Below are positions 8,770 through 18,826 of a stretch of DNA of 64,000 nucleotides, in pieces. Location of the stretch: contig NZ_JACHLM010000004.1 of NCBI RefSeq assembly GCF_014207965.1, positions 281,398 to 345,397 on the forward strand. The letters run 5' to 3'. The notes below the pieces were generated by a model. That model was not told the origin of the DNA and did not search any database. It saw nothing but the letters and a program-made list of their open reading frames with translations. Both the position numbers and the translations under genes were made by a program. The stretch's first letter is position 1. Every line of letters begins with the position of its first letter. Source of the stretch: Brevundimonas bullata. Its GTDB lineage: Bacteria > Pseudomonadota > Alphaproteobacteria > Caulobacterales > Caulobacteraceae.

Positions 8770-9435
8770 ATGCGTCGCGTCCTGACCGCCCTCGCCGCCC
8801 TCTCCCTCGCGGCCGCGCTGATTCCCCAATCCGCCGAGGCCCAGTCCGGCGGCCGTCCAGGCGGCCAGCAGAGCCGTGAACAATCCCCCGACCAGGGCAC
8901 GTCGCAGCGCTCGCGCCAGGTGCGCATCGCACCGCTGTCGCGCCGCGCCAACGCCGGCCCCTGCCCCTATGTGAAGGTGCTGTACGACGCCGCCCGCTAT
9001 GTCGAGATGGCTGACTTCAGCCGCCCCTCCACGGCAGGCGTCGGTTTCACCGGCGAGATCGAGGGCGTCACTGCCGATTGCGTCTATCGCGACGCCGATC
9101 CGATCCGCCTGGACTTCAACGTCCTGTTCAACCTCGGCAAGGGTCCGCAGGCCTCTGGCGACGGCCGCACCTATCGCTACTGGGTGGCCGTGACCGAGCG
9201 GAACAGCGCTGTTCTGGCCAAGGAATATTTCGATCTGCCGGTGAACTTCGACGGCCAGACCACCACCTCGGTCCAGCAGGCGCAGACCATCGTCATCCCC
9301 CGCGCCGACGCCACCACCAGCGGCAATAATTTCGAAGTCCTGATCGGCTTCGACATCACGCCGGAGATGGCCGAGTTCAACCGCTCGGGCAGCCGCTTCC
9401 GCGTCACCGCCGGCCAGACCCAACCGAACCCCTAA
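8770..9435 (+). CDS. Exported protein of unknown function, upstream of argS
   Basis: A 221-residue protein. The ATG at 8770 ([17 protein letters not shown]) gives a cleavable signal peptide ending at AEA near residue 24; the upstream in-frame start at 8665 would bury it. The mature part starts with a Gly/Gln/Arg/Ser-rich linker, then a compact domain with conserved-looking segments [17 protein letters not shown] and [17 protein letters not shown] recognise similar proteins in Caulobacterales only as hypothetical periplasmic proteins. It stops 4 bases before argS, so the two are almost certainly co-transcribed. Confidence 0.75.
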   Translation: MRRVLTALAALSLAAALIPQSAEAQSGGRPGGQQSREQSPDQGTSQRSRQVRIAPLSRRANAGPCPYVKVLYDAARYVEMADFSRPSTAGVGFTGEIEGVTADCVYRDADPIRLDFNVLFNLGKGPQASGDGRTYRYWVAVTERNSAVLAKEYFDLPVNFDGQTTTSVQQAQTIVIPRADATTSGNNFEVLIGFDITPEMAEFNRSGSRFRVTAGQTQPNP

Positions 9436-9439
9436 GCAC

Positions 9440-11242
9440 ATGACCGATCTCAAGACCTCTCTCAGCGAAGCGGTCGCCACCGCCTTCGCCGCCGAAGGCG
9501 TGGACGCCGCCCTGGCCCGCGTGGTCGCCTCCGACCGCCCCGACCTGGCCGACTTCCAGTCCAACGGCGCCCTGGCCGCCGCCAAGGCGCTGAAGGCCAA
9601 CCCGCGCGAACTGGCCGCCAAGGTCGCCGAGCGTCTCAGCAACGATCCGCGCCTGTCCTCGGTCGAGGTCGCCGGCCCCGGCTTCATCAACCTGAAACTG
9701 TCTGACGCCGCCCTGGCCCAGCGCGCCGCCGAGGTGGCCGCCGACGAGACCCTGGCCGGCGCCTCGCTGAACACGCCGTCGCGCAAGGTCGTCATCGACT
9801 ACGCCGGTCCCAACGTGGCCAAGCCGATGCACGTCGGCCACCTGCGCTCCTCCATCATCGGCGAGAGCCTGAAGCGGCTGTTCCGCTTCCGCGGCGACAT
9901 CGTCTGGGGCGACGCCCACTTCGGCGACTGGGGCTTCCAGATGGGCCTGCTGATCACCGCCTGCGGCGACGAAGGCCTCGCCCTGCCGTTCATGGCCGAC
10001 GGCGACGGCCCCTTCCCCGCCAACAGCCCGGTCACGTTGGAAGACCTGGAACGCCTCTATCCGCAGGCCGCCGCCAAGGCCAAGGAAGACCCCGCCTTCC
10101 GCGACCGCGCCCGCAAGGCCACCGCAGAACTGCAGGCTGGTCGCCCCGGCTACCGCGCCCTGTGGGCCCATTTCGTCGCCGTCAGCCGCACCGCGCTGGA
10201 GCGTGAATTCGGCGCGCTCGATGTCACCTTCGACCTGTGGAACGGCGAGTCCGACGCCGATCCCCTGATGCCGGAAATGCTGGCGCATCTGAAGGAAACC
10301 GGCCTGCTGGTCGAGGACGACGGCGCCCAGGTGGTCCACGTCGCCAGGCCCGGCGAGACCCGCAAGAAGAAGCTGGCCGACGGCTCGGTCATCGAGGCCC
10401 CCAGCCCGCCGCCCCTGCTGGTGGTGTCGTCGGAAGGCTCGGCCATGTACGGCACGACCGACCTGGCCACCATTCTGGACCGCCGCAAGTCCATCGACCC
10501 CGACCTGATCCTCTACGTCGTCGACGAGCGTCAGGCCGAGCATTTCGAACAGGTGTTCCGGGCCGCTTATCTGGCCGGTTACGCGCCCGAGAAGTCGCTG
10601 GAGCACCTTGGCTTTGGCACCATGAACGGGGCCGACGGCAAGCCGTTCAAGACTCGCGCGGGCGGCGTGCTGAAGCTGCACGACCTGATCACCATGGCCA
10701 CCGACAAGGCGCGCGAGCGTCTGAAGGAAGCCAAACTCGGCGACGACCTGCCGGAAGCCGAGTTCGAGGACATCGCCCGCAAGGTGGCGGTCGCCGCGTT
10801 GAAATTCGCCGACCTGTCGAACAATCGCACCACCAGCTACGTCTTCGATCTCGACCGCTTCATGAGCTTCGAGGGCAAGACCGGCCCCTATCTGCTGTAT
10901 CAGGCCGTGCGGGTGAAATCCCTGCTGCGCAAGGCGGCCGATCAGGGCGTCGAGATCGCCCCCATCGCCATCGTCGAACCGGCCGAACGCGACCTGGCCC
11001 TGACGCTGGACGCCTTCGATGCGGCCACAGCGGACGCCTATGACAAGCGCTCGCCCAACCTGATCGCCGAGCACGCCTATCGCCTGGCGCAGAGCTTCTC
11101 CAAGTTCTACGCCGCCTGCCCGATTCTGGTCGCGCCGGACGCCGCCACCAAGGGCTCGCGCCTGGCCCTGGCCGCCGCCAGCCTGCACCAGCTGGAAACG
11201 GCGCTGGGCCTGCTGGGCATCGAGACGCCCGAGCGGATGTAA
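9440..11242 (+). CDS. argS: Arginyl-tRNA synthetase
   Basis: A 600-residue class I aminoacyl-tRNA synthetase that charges tRNA-Arg. The N-terminal Add-1 tRNA-contact domain covers about residues 1-100. The HIGH-type motif is [12 protein letters not shown] near residue 132. The KMSKS region is replaced by [10 protein letters not shown], as in most ArgRS. The C-terminal DALR anticodon-binding domain ends at the stop. In related Caulobacterales argS often lies next to dgt and the SPOR gene; here those are 15 kb away. Confidence 0.97.
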   Translation: MTDLKTSLSEAVATAFAAEGVDAALARVVASDRPDLADFQSNGALAAAKALKANPRELAAKVAERLSNDPRLSSVEVAGPGFINLKLSDAALAQRAAEVAADETLAGASLNTPSRKVVIDYAGPNVAKPMHVGHLRSSIIGESLKRLFRFRGDIVWGDAHFGDWGFQMGLLITACGDEGLALPFMADGDGPFPANSPVTLEDLERLYPQAAAKAKEDPAFRDRARKATAELQAGRPGYRALWAHFVAVSRTALEREFGALDVTFDLWNGESDADPLMPEMLAHLKETGLLVEDDGAQVVHVARPGETRKKKLADGSVIEAPSPPPLLVVSSEGSAMYGTTDLATILDRRKSIDPDLILYVVDERQAEHFEQVFRAAYLAGYAPEKSLEHLGFGTMNGADGKPFKTRAGGVLKLHDLITMATDKARERLKEAKLGDDLPEAEFEDIARKVAVAALKFADLSNNRTTSYVFDLDRFMSFEGKTGPYLLYQAVRVKSLLRKAADQGVEIAPIAIVEPAERDLALTLDAFDAATADAYDKRSPNLIAEHAYRLAQSFSKFYAACPILVAPDAATKGSRLALAAASLHQLETALGLLGIETPERM

Positions 11243-11249
11243 TGTCAGC

Positions 11250-11427
11250 GCCCTTCTCCCGATGGGAGAAGGTGGCCCGAAGGGCCGGATGAGGGTCGAC
11301 GCTTTCAGTCGGCGTGAGCCGTTGCGCTACGGCTTACGCCGACAGGACCGTTAGCCCCTCACCCTTTCGCCTTACGGATCGCTTCGCTCTCCGGGGCTCA
11401 AGCCCTCTCCCGCCGGGAGAGGGGCTC
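11250..11427. repeat. Palindromic intergenic repeat between argS and the adenine deaminase gene
   Basis: The gap after argS holds two hairpin-forming arms: CCTTCTCCCGATGGGAGAAGG at its left end and CCCTCTCCCGCCGGGAGAGGG at its right, both with GAAGGGCCGGATGAGGG-type flanks typical of dispersed repeats in this bacterial group. It is not coding. The right arm could also end transcripts, but it has no U-run. Confidence 0.6.
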
Positions 11428-11487
11428 TGCTGGTGACGGACAGGGGCGCATTCGCTAAGGTCGAGGCCAAGTTACGGAGCCTCCCCC

Positions 11488-12498
11488 ATGTCCCTCGACG
11501 CCTTCATCGCCGGCCTGCCCAAGGCCGAACTGCATCTGCACATCGAGGGCTCGCTCGAGCCCGAACTGATGTTCGAACTGGCGCAGCGCAACGGCGTCGC
11601 CATCCCCTACGACAGCGTCGAGGCCGTGCGCGCGGCCTATGACTTCTCGAACCTTCAGGACTTCCTCGACATCTATTACGCGGGCGCCGCCGTGCTGCTG
11701 ACGCGCAAGGATTTCGAGGATCTGGCCTTCGCCTATTTCCAGCGCGCCGCCGCCGACAACGTGCGCCACGCCGAGATCTTCTTCGATCCCCAGACCCATA
11801 CCGACCGGGGCGTGCCCTTCGGCGTGGTGGTCGAGGGCCTGATCGCGGGCATGGACCGGGCCAAGGCCGAGCTGGGCGTCACCAGCGGCCTGATCCTGAG
11901 CTTCCTGCGCCACCTGAGCGAGGACGAAGCCTTCGCCACGCTGGAGGCCGCCAAGCCCTATCTGCACCACTTCATCGGCGTCGGGCTGGATTCGTCGGAG
12001 GTCGGCCACCCGCCGTCCAAGTTCCAGCGCGTCTTCGCCGCCGCCCGTGATCTGGGCCTGAAACTATGCGCCCACGCTGGCGAGGAAGGCCCGCCCGCCT
12101 ATGTGCAGGAGGCCCTGGACCTGCTGCACATCGACCGCATGGACCACGGCAACCGCTCGATGGAGGACGAGGCCCTGATCGCTCGTCTGGCCGCCGAGCA
12201 GATGACCCTGACGGTCTGCCCCCTGTCGAACCTGAAGCTGTGCGTAGTCAAGGACCTGAAGGACCACCCGGTCCCCGAGATGCTGCGCCGCGGCCTGCAC
12301 GTGACGCTGAACTCGGACGACCCCTCCTATTTCGGCGGCTATGTGAACGCCAACTACATCCAGTTGGCGAACGCGGTAGGCCTGACGCGCGAGCAGGTGA
12401 CGCAGCTGGCGAAGAACAGCTTCGAGGGCAGCTTCCTGAGCGACGCCGACAAGGCCGCGCGGATTGCAGAAGTGGACGCCTACGCGGCGGCGCACTGA
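11488..12498 (+). CDS. Adenine deaminase (adenosine-deaminase fold, Aah1-like)
   Basis: A 336-residue metal-dependent deaminase with an ADA-type TIM barrel. The metal site begins with LPKAELHLHIEGSLEPEL near residue 9; the His in KLCAHAGEEGPP, the pair in DRMDHGNRS, and LNSDDPSYFGGY supply the other ligands and the catalytic residues. The EGSLEPEL motif, GLDSSEVGHPPSKFQ and the TVCPLSNLKLCVV segment match the adenine deaminases of this fold rather than true adenosine deaminases, which have a DGAL/R-type motif. It should convert adenine to hypoxanthine for purine salvage. Automatic annotation may label it adenosine deaminase. Confidence 0.85.
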   Translation: MSLDAFIAGLPKAELHLHIEGSLEPELMFELAQRNGVAIPYDSVEAVRAAYDFSNLQDFLDIYYAGAAVLLTRKDFEDLAFAYFQRAAADNVRHAEIFFDPQTHTDRGVPFGVVVEGLIAGMDRAKAELGVTSGLILSFLRHLSEDEAFATLEAAKPYLHHFIGVGLDSSEVGHPPSKFQRVFAAARDLGLKLCAHAGEEGPPAYVQEALDLLHIDRMDHGNRSMEDEALIARLAAEQMTLTVCPLSNLKLCVVKDLKDHPVPEMLRRGLHVTLNSDDPSYFGGYVNANYIQLANAVGLTREQVTQLAKNSFEGSFLSDADKAARIAEVDAYAAAH

Positions 12499-12508
12499 TC
12501 TTCTCTTT

Positions 12509-12769
12509 CGTCATCCCGGACAGGCCGAAGGCCTGATCCGGGACCGCCGGAAGCGCATCCGTTTGATTGTCGCGGGGTGTGTAGGCCCCTCTCCCTTACC
12601 GCTCATCCCGGCGGACGCCGGGATCCAGTAAGAGCTCCACGCGCATCGGCTATATCACGCGTCGTACTGCGTCGTGCTTGAAGCCAAAGCACTGGATCCC
12701 GGCGTCCGCCGGGATGAGCGGGATTTTTTGGCGTTGTGTCCGGCTCTGCGAGGCTTGGCCGGGATGACG
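12509..12769. repeat. Outer inverted repeat element, interrupted by a second element
   Basis: The left arm begins CGTCATCCCGGA and runs on to GGGACCGCCGG. The right arm ends CTTGGCCGGGATGACG. Both arms match the uninterrupted element at 39761-39874. A different repeat family (12600-12720) occupies the middle, so this copy appears to have been split by insertion. Confidence 0.65.
12600..12720. repeat. Inner inverted repeat element (GCTCATCCCGGCGGACGCC arms)
   Basis: The left arm (12600-12629) and right arm (about 12691-12720) are near-perfect inverted copies of about 30 bases: CGCTCATCCCGGCGGACGCC... and its complement. The central 60 bases do not pair strongly. It is related in layout to the elements at 15627 and 25567 and carries no open reading frame. 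Confidence 0.75.
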
Positions 12770-12778
12770 GTGTGAAGG

Positions 12779-13747
12779 TTACGCCGCCGCGATCTGATCG
12801 ACCTCGTTGGCCGAGCCGAGGGCCACCGGGATGCGCTGGTGCAGTTCGGTCGGGGTCACGTCCAGAATGGCCTGTTTGCCGTCCGTCGTCGCCTTGCCGC
12901 CTGCCTGTTCGATCAGGAAGGCCATGGGGTTGCCTTCGTACATCAAGCGCAGCTTGCCGGGCTTGTTCGGCTCGCGCTTGTCCCACGGGTAGAGGAAGAC
13001 CCCGCCGCGCATCAGGATGCGGTGGACGTCGGCTACCATGGCGGCGACCCAGCGCATGTTGAAATTCTTGCCCCGAGGACCGTCCGCGCCCTGCAGGCAA
13101 CCGTCGATGTAGCGCTGCACGCTCTCGGCCCAGTGGCGCTGGTTCGACATGTTGATGGCGAACTCCTTGGTGTCCGCCGGGACCGTGATCCGCTCGTGCG
13201 TCATCAGCCACTGGCCGTCATGCGACAGGGTGAAGCCGGCCACGCCCTGGCCCGTGGTCAGCACCAGCATGGTCTGACCGCCATAGACGGCATAGAGCGC
13301 CGCGACCTGATGACGGCCGGACTGCAGGAAGTCGGCCTCGGTCGGCGTCGCCGAGGGCGCCTTCAGCACCGAGACGATGGTGCCGACCGGCGCATTGATG
13401 TCGATGTTGGACGAGCCGTCCAGCGGGTCGAACAGGACCAGGTATTCGCCCGTCGGGTTCGTCGCCGGCTGGACCGTATCCATCTCCTCGGACGCCACGC
13501 CCGCCACGGCCGGGCAGGCCAACAGCATATCCGTCAGGACGTCGTTGGAGATGACGTCGAGCTTCTTCTGCTCCTCGTCCTGGACGTTGACGACGCCGGA
13601 TGCGCCCAAGGCGCCGACCAGAGCCCCGCCCGAGACGATCTTGCGGATCTCGACGCAGGCGGCGGCGGCGGCCGTCAGAGTCTGGCTCAGAGCCTGCGGC
13701 AGAGCGAGCGAGGCCAGGTGGGCGGCGAGGTCGGTACGGGCGGTCAT
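12779..13747 (-). CDS. fbp: Fructose-1,6-bisphosphatase, class I
   Basis: A 322-residue gluconeogenic phosphatase (fructose-1,6-bisphosphate to fructose-6-phosphate). The metal-binding motif [14 protein letters not shown] is near residue 110, and ASEEMDTV and the C-terminal [15 protein letters not shown] complete the family signature. The start at 13747 ([11 protein letters not shown]) is preferred because AGGA lies 11 bases upstream; a start at 13789 is possible. The still longer frame to 13939 would run antisense through the glycine riboswitch and is rejected. The gene is divergent from the gcv operon. Confidence 0.93.
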   Translation of the reverse strand: MTARTDLAAHLASLALPQALSQTLTAAAAACVEIRKIVSGGALVGALGASGVVNVQDEEQKKLDVISNDVLTDMLLACPAVAGVASEEMDTVQPATNPTGEYLVLFDPLDGSSNIDINAPVGTIVSVLKAPSATPTEADFLQSGRHQVAALYAVYGGQTMLVLTTGQGVAGFTLSHDGQWLMTHERITVPADTKEFAINMSNQRHWAESVQRYIDGCLQGADGPRGKNFNMRWVAAMVADVHRILMRGGVFLYPWDKREPNKPGKLRLMYEGNPMAFLIEQAGGKATTDGKQAILDVTPTELHQRIPVALGSANEVDQIAAA

Positions 13748-13864
13748 GGCGGCGTTCAATCCTGTCACGAGAGCAGTTCGGCTCCTCATGGCCTTTCGGA
13801 TCGTACACGGCAAGTCCGGCGCCGCTTGACTTCGGCCCGGAGTCGGGGCCTTAGGTCGAGCGCT

Positions 13865-14075
13865 CTCGCGGGAGAGATCGGCGGTCGTGTAACGGCTGTC
13901 GGGGCCGAAGGCGCAACCGCCCCGGAAACGCTCAGGCAAAAGGACCGCGAGGGCGCACGGACGCTGGAAAGTCGCCCCCCTTCCCGGGATTCATGGGCGC
14001 GCCGACGGAGCAAGGCTGCTCGCCCCCTGGGCGACGGTCGGAATCTCTCAGGCTTCAGGACAGCGGGGGCGCGAC
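13865..14075 (+). promoter_or_regulatory. Tandem glycine riboswitch
   Basis: There are two consecutive glycine aptamers. The first (about 13865-13951) has a P1 stem CTCGCG/CGCGAG, the GCCGAAGGCGCAA segment and the diagnostic CGGAAACGCTCAGGCAAA core. The second (about 13958-14075) repeats the pattern with GCCGACGGAGCAAGG and CGGAATCTCTCAGGC. It ends about 45 bases before gcvT. Glycine binding normally switches the cleavage system on. Both aptamers look complete. Confidence 0.95.
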
Positions 14076-14118
14076 GACGGCGAAGCTATCGCCGCAACCC
14101 GCGACCGGAGGATGCTCG

Positions 14119-15234
14119 ATGAGCGACCAGGCCCTGAAGACCACCCCCCTCAACGCGGCGCACCGCGCCCTTGGCGCCCGCATGGTCGGCTTCGGCGGCT
14201 ATGACATGCCGGTCCAGTACGAAGGCGTCCTGGCCGAGCACCGCTGGACCCGCGAACACGCCGGCCTGTTCGACGTCTCGCACATGGGTCAGGCCAAGAT
14301 CACAGGCGCCGACGCGATTGCGCAGTTCCAGCGCTTCGTCCCTGGCGACTATGAAATCCTGAAGGCCGGCAAGCAGAAGTATTCCCTGCTGCTGAACGCC
14401 GAGGGCGGCATCATGGACGACCTGATGGCGGGCAAGCCCGACCATGACGGCCTCTATGTCGTGGTCAACGCCGGCAACAAGGACGCCGACTTCGCCTTCC
14501 TGAACGCCAATCTGGCGGGCGACGCCAAGCTGACCGTCCTGGACGACCGCGCTCTGCTGGCCATCCAGGGGCCGGAAGCCGCCGAGGTCATGGCCAAGCA
14601 CGAACCCGCTCTGGCCGAGATGGGCTTCATGGATTCGGCCCGTCTGATGCTGTTCGGCGTCGACTGCTTCGTCTCGCGCTCGGGCTACACCGGCGAAGAC
14701 GGCTATGAGATTTCCGTGCCGAACGCCGATGCCGAGCGGGTCTGGAACCTGCTGCTGTCCGACGCCCGCGTGAAGCCGATCGGCCTGGGCGCCCGCGACT
14801 CCTTGCGCCTCGAAGCCGGTCTGCCCCTGCACGGCCACGACATCGACGCCGGAACCACCCCGGTCGAGGCCGCGCTGACCTTCGCCCTGTCCAAGTCGCG
14901 CAAGGAAGCCGCCGACTTCAACGGCGCCGAACGCATCCTGAAAGAACTGGCCGACGGCTCGTCGCGCGTCCGCATCGGCCTGAACGTCAAGGAAGGCGCC
15001 CCGGCCCGCGAAGGCGCCGAGATCGCCGACATGGACGGAAACATCATCGGCAAGATCACCTCGGGCGGCCCCTCGCCAACCTTGGGACACAACATCGCCA
15101 TGGGCTACGTCCCGCCGGCCTTCGCCGAACTGGGAACGGACCTGAAAGTCATCGTGCGCGGCAAACCCGCCGCCGCCGAAGTCGTCGCCACACCCTTCGT
15201 GGCCACTCGCTATTATCGCAAACCTAAAGCCTGA
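14119..15234 (+). CDS. gcvT: Glycine cleavage system T-protein (aminomethyltransferase)
   Basis: A 371-residue protein that moves the aminomethyl group from lipoyl-GcvH to tetrahydrofolate and releases ammonia. Conserved blocks are LFDVSHMGQAKITG, YSLLLNAEGGIMDDLM (folate-site Asp) and SRSGYTGEDGYEIS. CGGAGG lies 8 bases before the ATG at 14119; the frame is open upstream but runs into the riboswitch. It is the first gene of gcvT-gcvH-gcvPA-gcvPB, all on one strand behind the glycine riboswitch. Confidence 0.97.
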   Translation: MSDQALKTTPLNAAHRALGARMVGFGGYDMPVQYEGVLAEHRWTREHAGLFDVSHMGQAKITGADAIAQFQRFVPGDYEILKAGKQKYSLLLNAEGGIMDDLMAGKPDHDGLYVVVNAGNKDADFAFLNANLAGDAKLTVLDDRALLAIQGPEAAEVMAKHEPALAEMGFMDSARLMLFGVDCFVSRSGYTGEDGYEISVPNADAERVWNLLLSDARVKPIGLGARDSLRLEAGLPLHGHDIDAGTTPVEAALTFALSKSRKEAADFNGAERILKELADGSSRVRIGLNVKEGAPAREGAEIADMDGNIIGKITSGGPSPTLGHNIAMGYVPPAFAELGTDLKVIVRGKPAAAEVVATPFVATRYYRKPKA

Positions 15235-15246
15235 GAGATCAGACAC

Positions 15247-15612
15247 ATGCGCTTCACCAAAGATCACGAGTGGGTTCGCCTCGAGGGCGACGTCGCCACG
15301 GTCGGCATCTCCAAGCACGCTGCTGACGCCCTGGGCGACGTGGTGTTCGTCGAGACGCCGGAAGCCGGCAAGACCGTCTCGGTCGGCGACAGCTTCGCCG
15401 TCGTAGAATCGGTCAAGGCCGCTTCGGACGTTTACGCCCCGGTCGCCGGCGAAGTGGTCGAGGGCAACGCCGCCCTGGCCTCGGCCCCGGAAACCGTCAA
15501 CGCCGATCCCGAAGGCGAAGGCTGGTTCGCCAAGATCAAGGTCTCTGACGCCTCGGCCGTCGAAGCCCTGATGGATCAGGCCGCCTACGACGCCTACCTG
15601 ACCACCCTTTAA
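15247..15612 (+). CDS. gcvH: Glycine cleavage system H-protein
   Basis: A 121-residue lipoyl carrier that shuttles the aminomethyl intermediate between the P and T proteins. The lipoylation site is the Lys in [10 protein letters not shown] (about residue 57). N-terminal [20 protein letters not shown] is typical. It follows gcvT by 12 bases. An inverted repeat separates it from gcvPA. Confidence 0.97.
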   Translation: MRFTKDHEWVRLEGDVATVGISKHAADALGDVVFVETPEAGKTVSVGDSFAVVESVKAASDVYAPVAGEVVEGNAALASAPETVNADPEGEGWFAKIKVSDASAVEALMDQAAYDAYLTTL

Positions 15613-15626
15613 GGCTCCCGCCTTCT

Positions 15627-15723
15627 CCGCTCAGCCTCGCGGAAGCGGGGACCCAGCTCTTTGGGATCAAGCAGCGGTGTTTGAAGCTTAAACCTGGGTC
15701 CCCGCTTCCGCGGGGATGAGCGG
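15627..15723. repeat. Inverted repeat element inside the gcv operon
   Basis: The arms 15627-15656 and 15692-15723 (core GCGGAAGCGGGGACCCAG and its complement) can fold into one long hairpin. Almost the same element lies at 25567-25693. It fills nearly the whole gap between gcvH and gcvPA and ends 9 bases before the gcvPA start codon, so it is present on the operon mRNA. Confidence 0.85.
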
Positions 15724-15732
15724 AATAAAGTA

Positions 15733-17079
15733 ATGCGCTACCTCCCCCTGACGCCCGACGACCGTGAGGCCATGCTGGCCGCCATCGGCGCGAAATCCAT
15801 CGACGACCTGTTCATCGACGTGCCGCAGGCCGCGCGCCGCGACGGCTTTGTCGCCCTGCCCCGCGTGGCGGGCGAGCTGGAGGTCGAACGGGCCCTCTCG
15901 GCCATGGCGGGCAAGAACGCCACGGCCTCGATCGTGCCCTTCTTCTGCGGCGCCGGCGCCTACAAGCACCACGTCCCGGCCACGGTCGATCACGTGATCC
16001 AGCGGTCGGAGTTCCTGACCAGCTACACCCCCTACCAGCCGGAAATCGCCCAGGGGACCCTGCAGTACCTGTACGAGTTCCAGACCCAGGTCGCGAACCT
16101 GACCGGCATGGAGGTCGCCAACGCCTCGCTCTATGACGGCTCGACCGCCATGGCCGAGGGCGTGCTGATGGCCACCCGCGTGACCCGCCGCAACAAGGCC
16201 GTCATCTCGGGCGGCGTGCATCCCCACTACGTCAAGGCCACCGAAACCGTCGTCCACGCCGTCGGCGTCGAGACCCAGGCCCTGACCGCTGCGGTTGACG
16301 CCGAAGACGCCGTCATCGCCGCCATCGACAAGGACACCGCCTGCGTCGTCGTCCAGACCCCCAACGTCTTCGGCACCGCCACCGACCTGACCAAGATCGC
16401 CGAGGCCGCCCACGCCGCCGGCGCCCTGCTGATCGTCGTCGTCACGGAAGCCGTGTCGATGGGCCTGCTCAAGTCGCCCGGCGAAATGGGCGCCGACATC
16501 GTCGCGGCCGAAGGCCAGTCGATCGGCAACGCCCTGAACTTCGGCGGCCCCTACATCGGCCTGTTCGCCACCCGCGAGAAGCTGCTGCGCCAGACCCCCG
16601 GCCGCTACTGCGGTGAGACGGTGGACGCCGACGGTCGTCGCGGCTTCGTCCTGACCCTGTCCACGCGCGAGCAGCACATCCGCCGCGACAAGGCCACGTC
16701 GAACATCTGCACCAACTCGGGCCTCTGCTGCCTGGCCTTCACCATCCACATGAGCCTGCTGGGTGAGACGGGCCTGCGCCAGATGGCCCTGCTCAACCAC
16801 GAGAAGGCCGTCGCCACCCGCGACGCCCTGGCCGCCATTCCCGGCGTCGAGGTCCTGACCCCGCGCTTCTTCAACGAGTTCGCGGTCAAGCTGCCGAAGA
16901 ACGCCGCCGAGGTGGTTCAGACCCTGGCCGACAACGGCATCCTGGCCGGCGTGCCCTACAGCCGTCTGGCCCCGGAAGCGGGTCTGGACGATGTCCTGCT
17001 GGTCGCCGCGACCGAGACCACGCTGGACGCCGACATCAAGATCCTGGCGGGTGCGCTCGCCAAGGTCCTGGCCGCCTAA
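15733..17079 (+). CDS. gcvPA: Glycine dehydrogenase (decarboxylating) subunit 1
   Basis: A 448-residue N-terminal half of the split P-protein. It pairs with GcvPB to decarboxylate glycine and load the aminomethyl group onto GcvH. Recognisable segments are [32 protein letters not shown] and the [17 protein letters not shown] stretch. It lacks the PLP lysine, which is in the other subunit. No good ribosome site precedes its ATG because the repeat element reaches almost to the start. Confidence 0.96.
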   Translation: MRYLPLTPDDREAMLAAIGAKSIDDLFIDVPQAARRDGFVALPRVAGELEVERALSAMAGKNATASIVPFFCGAGAYKHHVPATVDHVIQRSEFLTSYTPYQPEIAQGTLQYLYEFQTQVANLTGMEVANASLYDGSTAMAEGVLMATRVTRRNKAVISGGVHPHYVKATETVVHAVGVETQALTAAVDAEDAVIAAIDKDTACVVVQTPNVFGTATDLTKIAEAAHAAGALLIVVVTEAVSMGLLKSPGEMGADIVAAEGQSIGNALNFGGPYIGLFATREKLLRQTPGRYCGETVDADGRRGFVLTLSTREQHIRRDKATSNICTNSGLCCLAFTIHMSLLGETGLRQMALLNHEKAVATRDALAAIPGVEVLTPRFFNEFAVKLPKNAAEVVQTLADNGILAGVPYSRLAPEAGLDDVLLVAATETTLDADIKILAGALAKVLAA

Positions 17080-17094
17080 AGGGAGTTTGGAACC

Positions 17095-18675
17095 ATGAGC
17101 ACGATGAACACTGTCGGCCGTCCGACCGCCCCGAACGCCCTGCCGGACAACGACTACAAGCACCCGACCCTGACGGGCGCGCGCGGCCTGTTGCAGGACG
17201 AGCACCTGATCTTCGAAGGCGAAGGCTGGGGCAAGACCGGGGTCGACCTGCCCGAGCCCGCCACCGACGGTTCGGACCTGGGCGACCTGGTCCGCAAGGA
17301 CCCCATTGGGCTTCCGGGTCTGTCGGAACCGGAGGCCATGCGCCACTATGTGCGCCTGAGCCAGAAGAACCACGCCATCGACCTGGCCATCTATCCGCTG
17401 GGTTCGTGCACGATGAAGCACAACCCGCGCCTGAACGAGAAGATGGCGCGTCTGCCGGGCTTCTCGGATATCCACCCGCTGCAGCCGCAATCGACGGTTC
17501 AGGGCGCGCTGGAGCTGATGGACAACCTGGCCCATTGGCTGACGACGCTGACGGGCATGCCCGCGGTCGCCCTGTCGCCCAAGGCCGGCGCGCACGGCGA
17601 GCTGTGCGGCCTGATGGCCATCCGCGCCGCCCACGAAGCCAAGGGGGAGCATGAGCAGCGCCGCAAGGTTCTGGTCCCGACCTCGGCCCACGGCACCAAC
17701 CCGGCCACCGCCGCCTTCGTCGGCTATTCGGTGGTCGAGGTCGCCCAGACCGACGACGGCCGCGTGGATGTGGCCGACTTGGCGTCCAAGCTCGGTCCGG
17801 ACGTGGCCGCCATCATGGTCACCAACCCGAACACCTGCGGCCTGTTCGAGCGCGATATCCTGGAGATCAGCCGCCTGACGCACGAAGCGGGCGCCTACTT
17901 CTATTGCGACGGCGCCAACTTCAACGCCATCGTCGGCCGCGTTCGTCCGGGCGACCTCGGCGTCGACGCCATGCACATCAACCTGCACAAGACCTTCTCG
18001 ACGCCCCACGGCGGCGGCGGTCCCGGCGCCGGTCCGGTCGTGCTGTCGGAAGCCCTGGCCCCGTTCGCGCCCGCCCCGTGGGTCGTGAACACCGGCGAGG
18101 GCTACAAGCTGGTCGAGCGCGAGGAAGACGAGGCGGCCCAGGCCTTTGGCCGTCTGTGCGCCTTCCAGGGGCAGATGGGCATGTATGTGCGCGCCCTGTC
18201 CTACATGATGAGCCACGGCTCGGACGGCCTGCGTCAGGTGGCCGAGGACGCCGTCCTCAACGCCAACTACATCAAGGCCCGCCTGTCGGACCTGATGAGC
18301 GCCGCCTTCCCCGAGGGACCGTGCATGCACGAGGCCCTGTTCGACGACGAATGGCTGAAGGGCACGGACATCACCACGCTCGACTTCGCCAAGGCGATGA
18401 TCGACGAAGGCTTCCACCCGATGACCATGTACTTCCCCCTGGTCGTCCACGGGGCGATGCTGATCGAACCGACCGAGACGGAATCCAAGCAGGAGCTGGA
18501 CCGCTTCATCAACGCCATGCGCCTGCTGGCCGAGGCGGCGAAAGCCGGCGACGTCGACCGCTTCAAGGGCGCGCCCTTCCATGCGCCCCTGCGGCGTCTG
18601 GACGAGACCCGCGCCGCGCGCTCGCCGCGTCTGCGCTGGTCGGCCCCGGAAGGCTCCAACATCGCCGCCGAGTAA
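17095..18675 (+). CDS. gcvPB: Glycine dehydrogenase (decarboxylating) subunit 2
   Basis: A 526-residue PLP-bearing half of the split P-protein. The cofactor lysine lies in MHINLHKTFSTPHGGGGPG (about residue 299). Early blocks AIYPLGSCTMKHNPRLNE and LSPKAGAHGELCG are characteristic. AGGGAG precedes the ATG at suitable spacing, and the gene starts 15 bases after gcvPA. It closes the operon and is followed by a strong terminator. Confidence 0.97.
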   Translation: MSTMNTVGRPTAPNALPDNDYKHPTLTGARGLLQDEHLIFEGEGWGKTGVDLPEPATDGSDLGDLVRKDPIGLPGLSEPEAMRHYVRLSQKNHAIDLAIYPLGSCTMKHNPRLNEKMARLPGFSDIHPLQPQSTVQGALELMDNLAHWLTTLTGMPAVALSPKAGAHGELCGLMAIRAAHEAKGEHEQRRKVLVPTSAHGTNPATAAFVGYSVVEVAQTDDGRVDVADLASKLGPDVAAIMVTNPNTCGLFERDILEISRLTHEAGAYFYCDGANFNAIVGRVRPGDLGVDAMHINLHKTFSTPHGGGGPGAGPVVLSEALAPFAPAPWVVNTGEGYKLVEREEDEAAQAFGRLCAFQGQMGMYVRALSYMMSHGSDGLRQVAEDAVLNANYIKARLSDLMSAAFPEGPCMHEALFDDEWLKGTDITTLDFAKAMIDEGFHPMTMYFPLVVHGAMLIEPTETESKQELDRFINAMRLLAEAAKAGDVDRFKGAPFHAPLRRLDETRAARSPRLRWSAPEGSNIAAE

Positions 18676-18699
18676 GGCAGCGAACCCGACCCGAAGTGA

Positions 18700-18735
18700 A
18701 GCGCCGTGTCTTTCGAGACACGGCGTTTTGCTTTT
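18700..18735 (+). terminator. Rho-independent terminator of the gcv operon
   Basis: CGCCGTGTCT pairs with AGACACGGCG around a TTCG tetraloop, followed by TTTTGCTTTT. It is the end of the glycine cleavage operon. Confidence 0.9.
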
Positions 18736-18826
18736 CAGACCCCTCTTACGAAAGCTTCATTGGCACGCCACGGTTCGGCCTTGTCATCCGTGTCTGGGAT
18801 AGTGTGACGGCATCGCCACGGTTGGT

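Noticed and set aside
13748..13939. Longer N-terminus for fructose-bisphosphatase
   Set aside because: It would lie antisense to the glycine riboswitch and adds sequence unlike the family.
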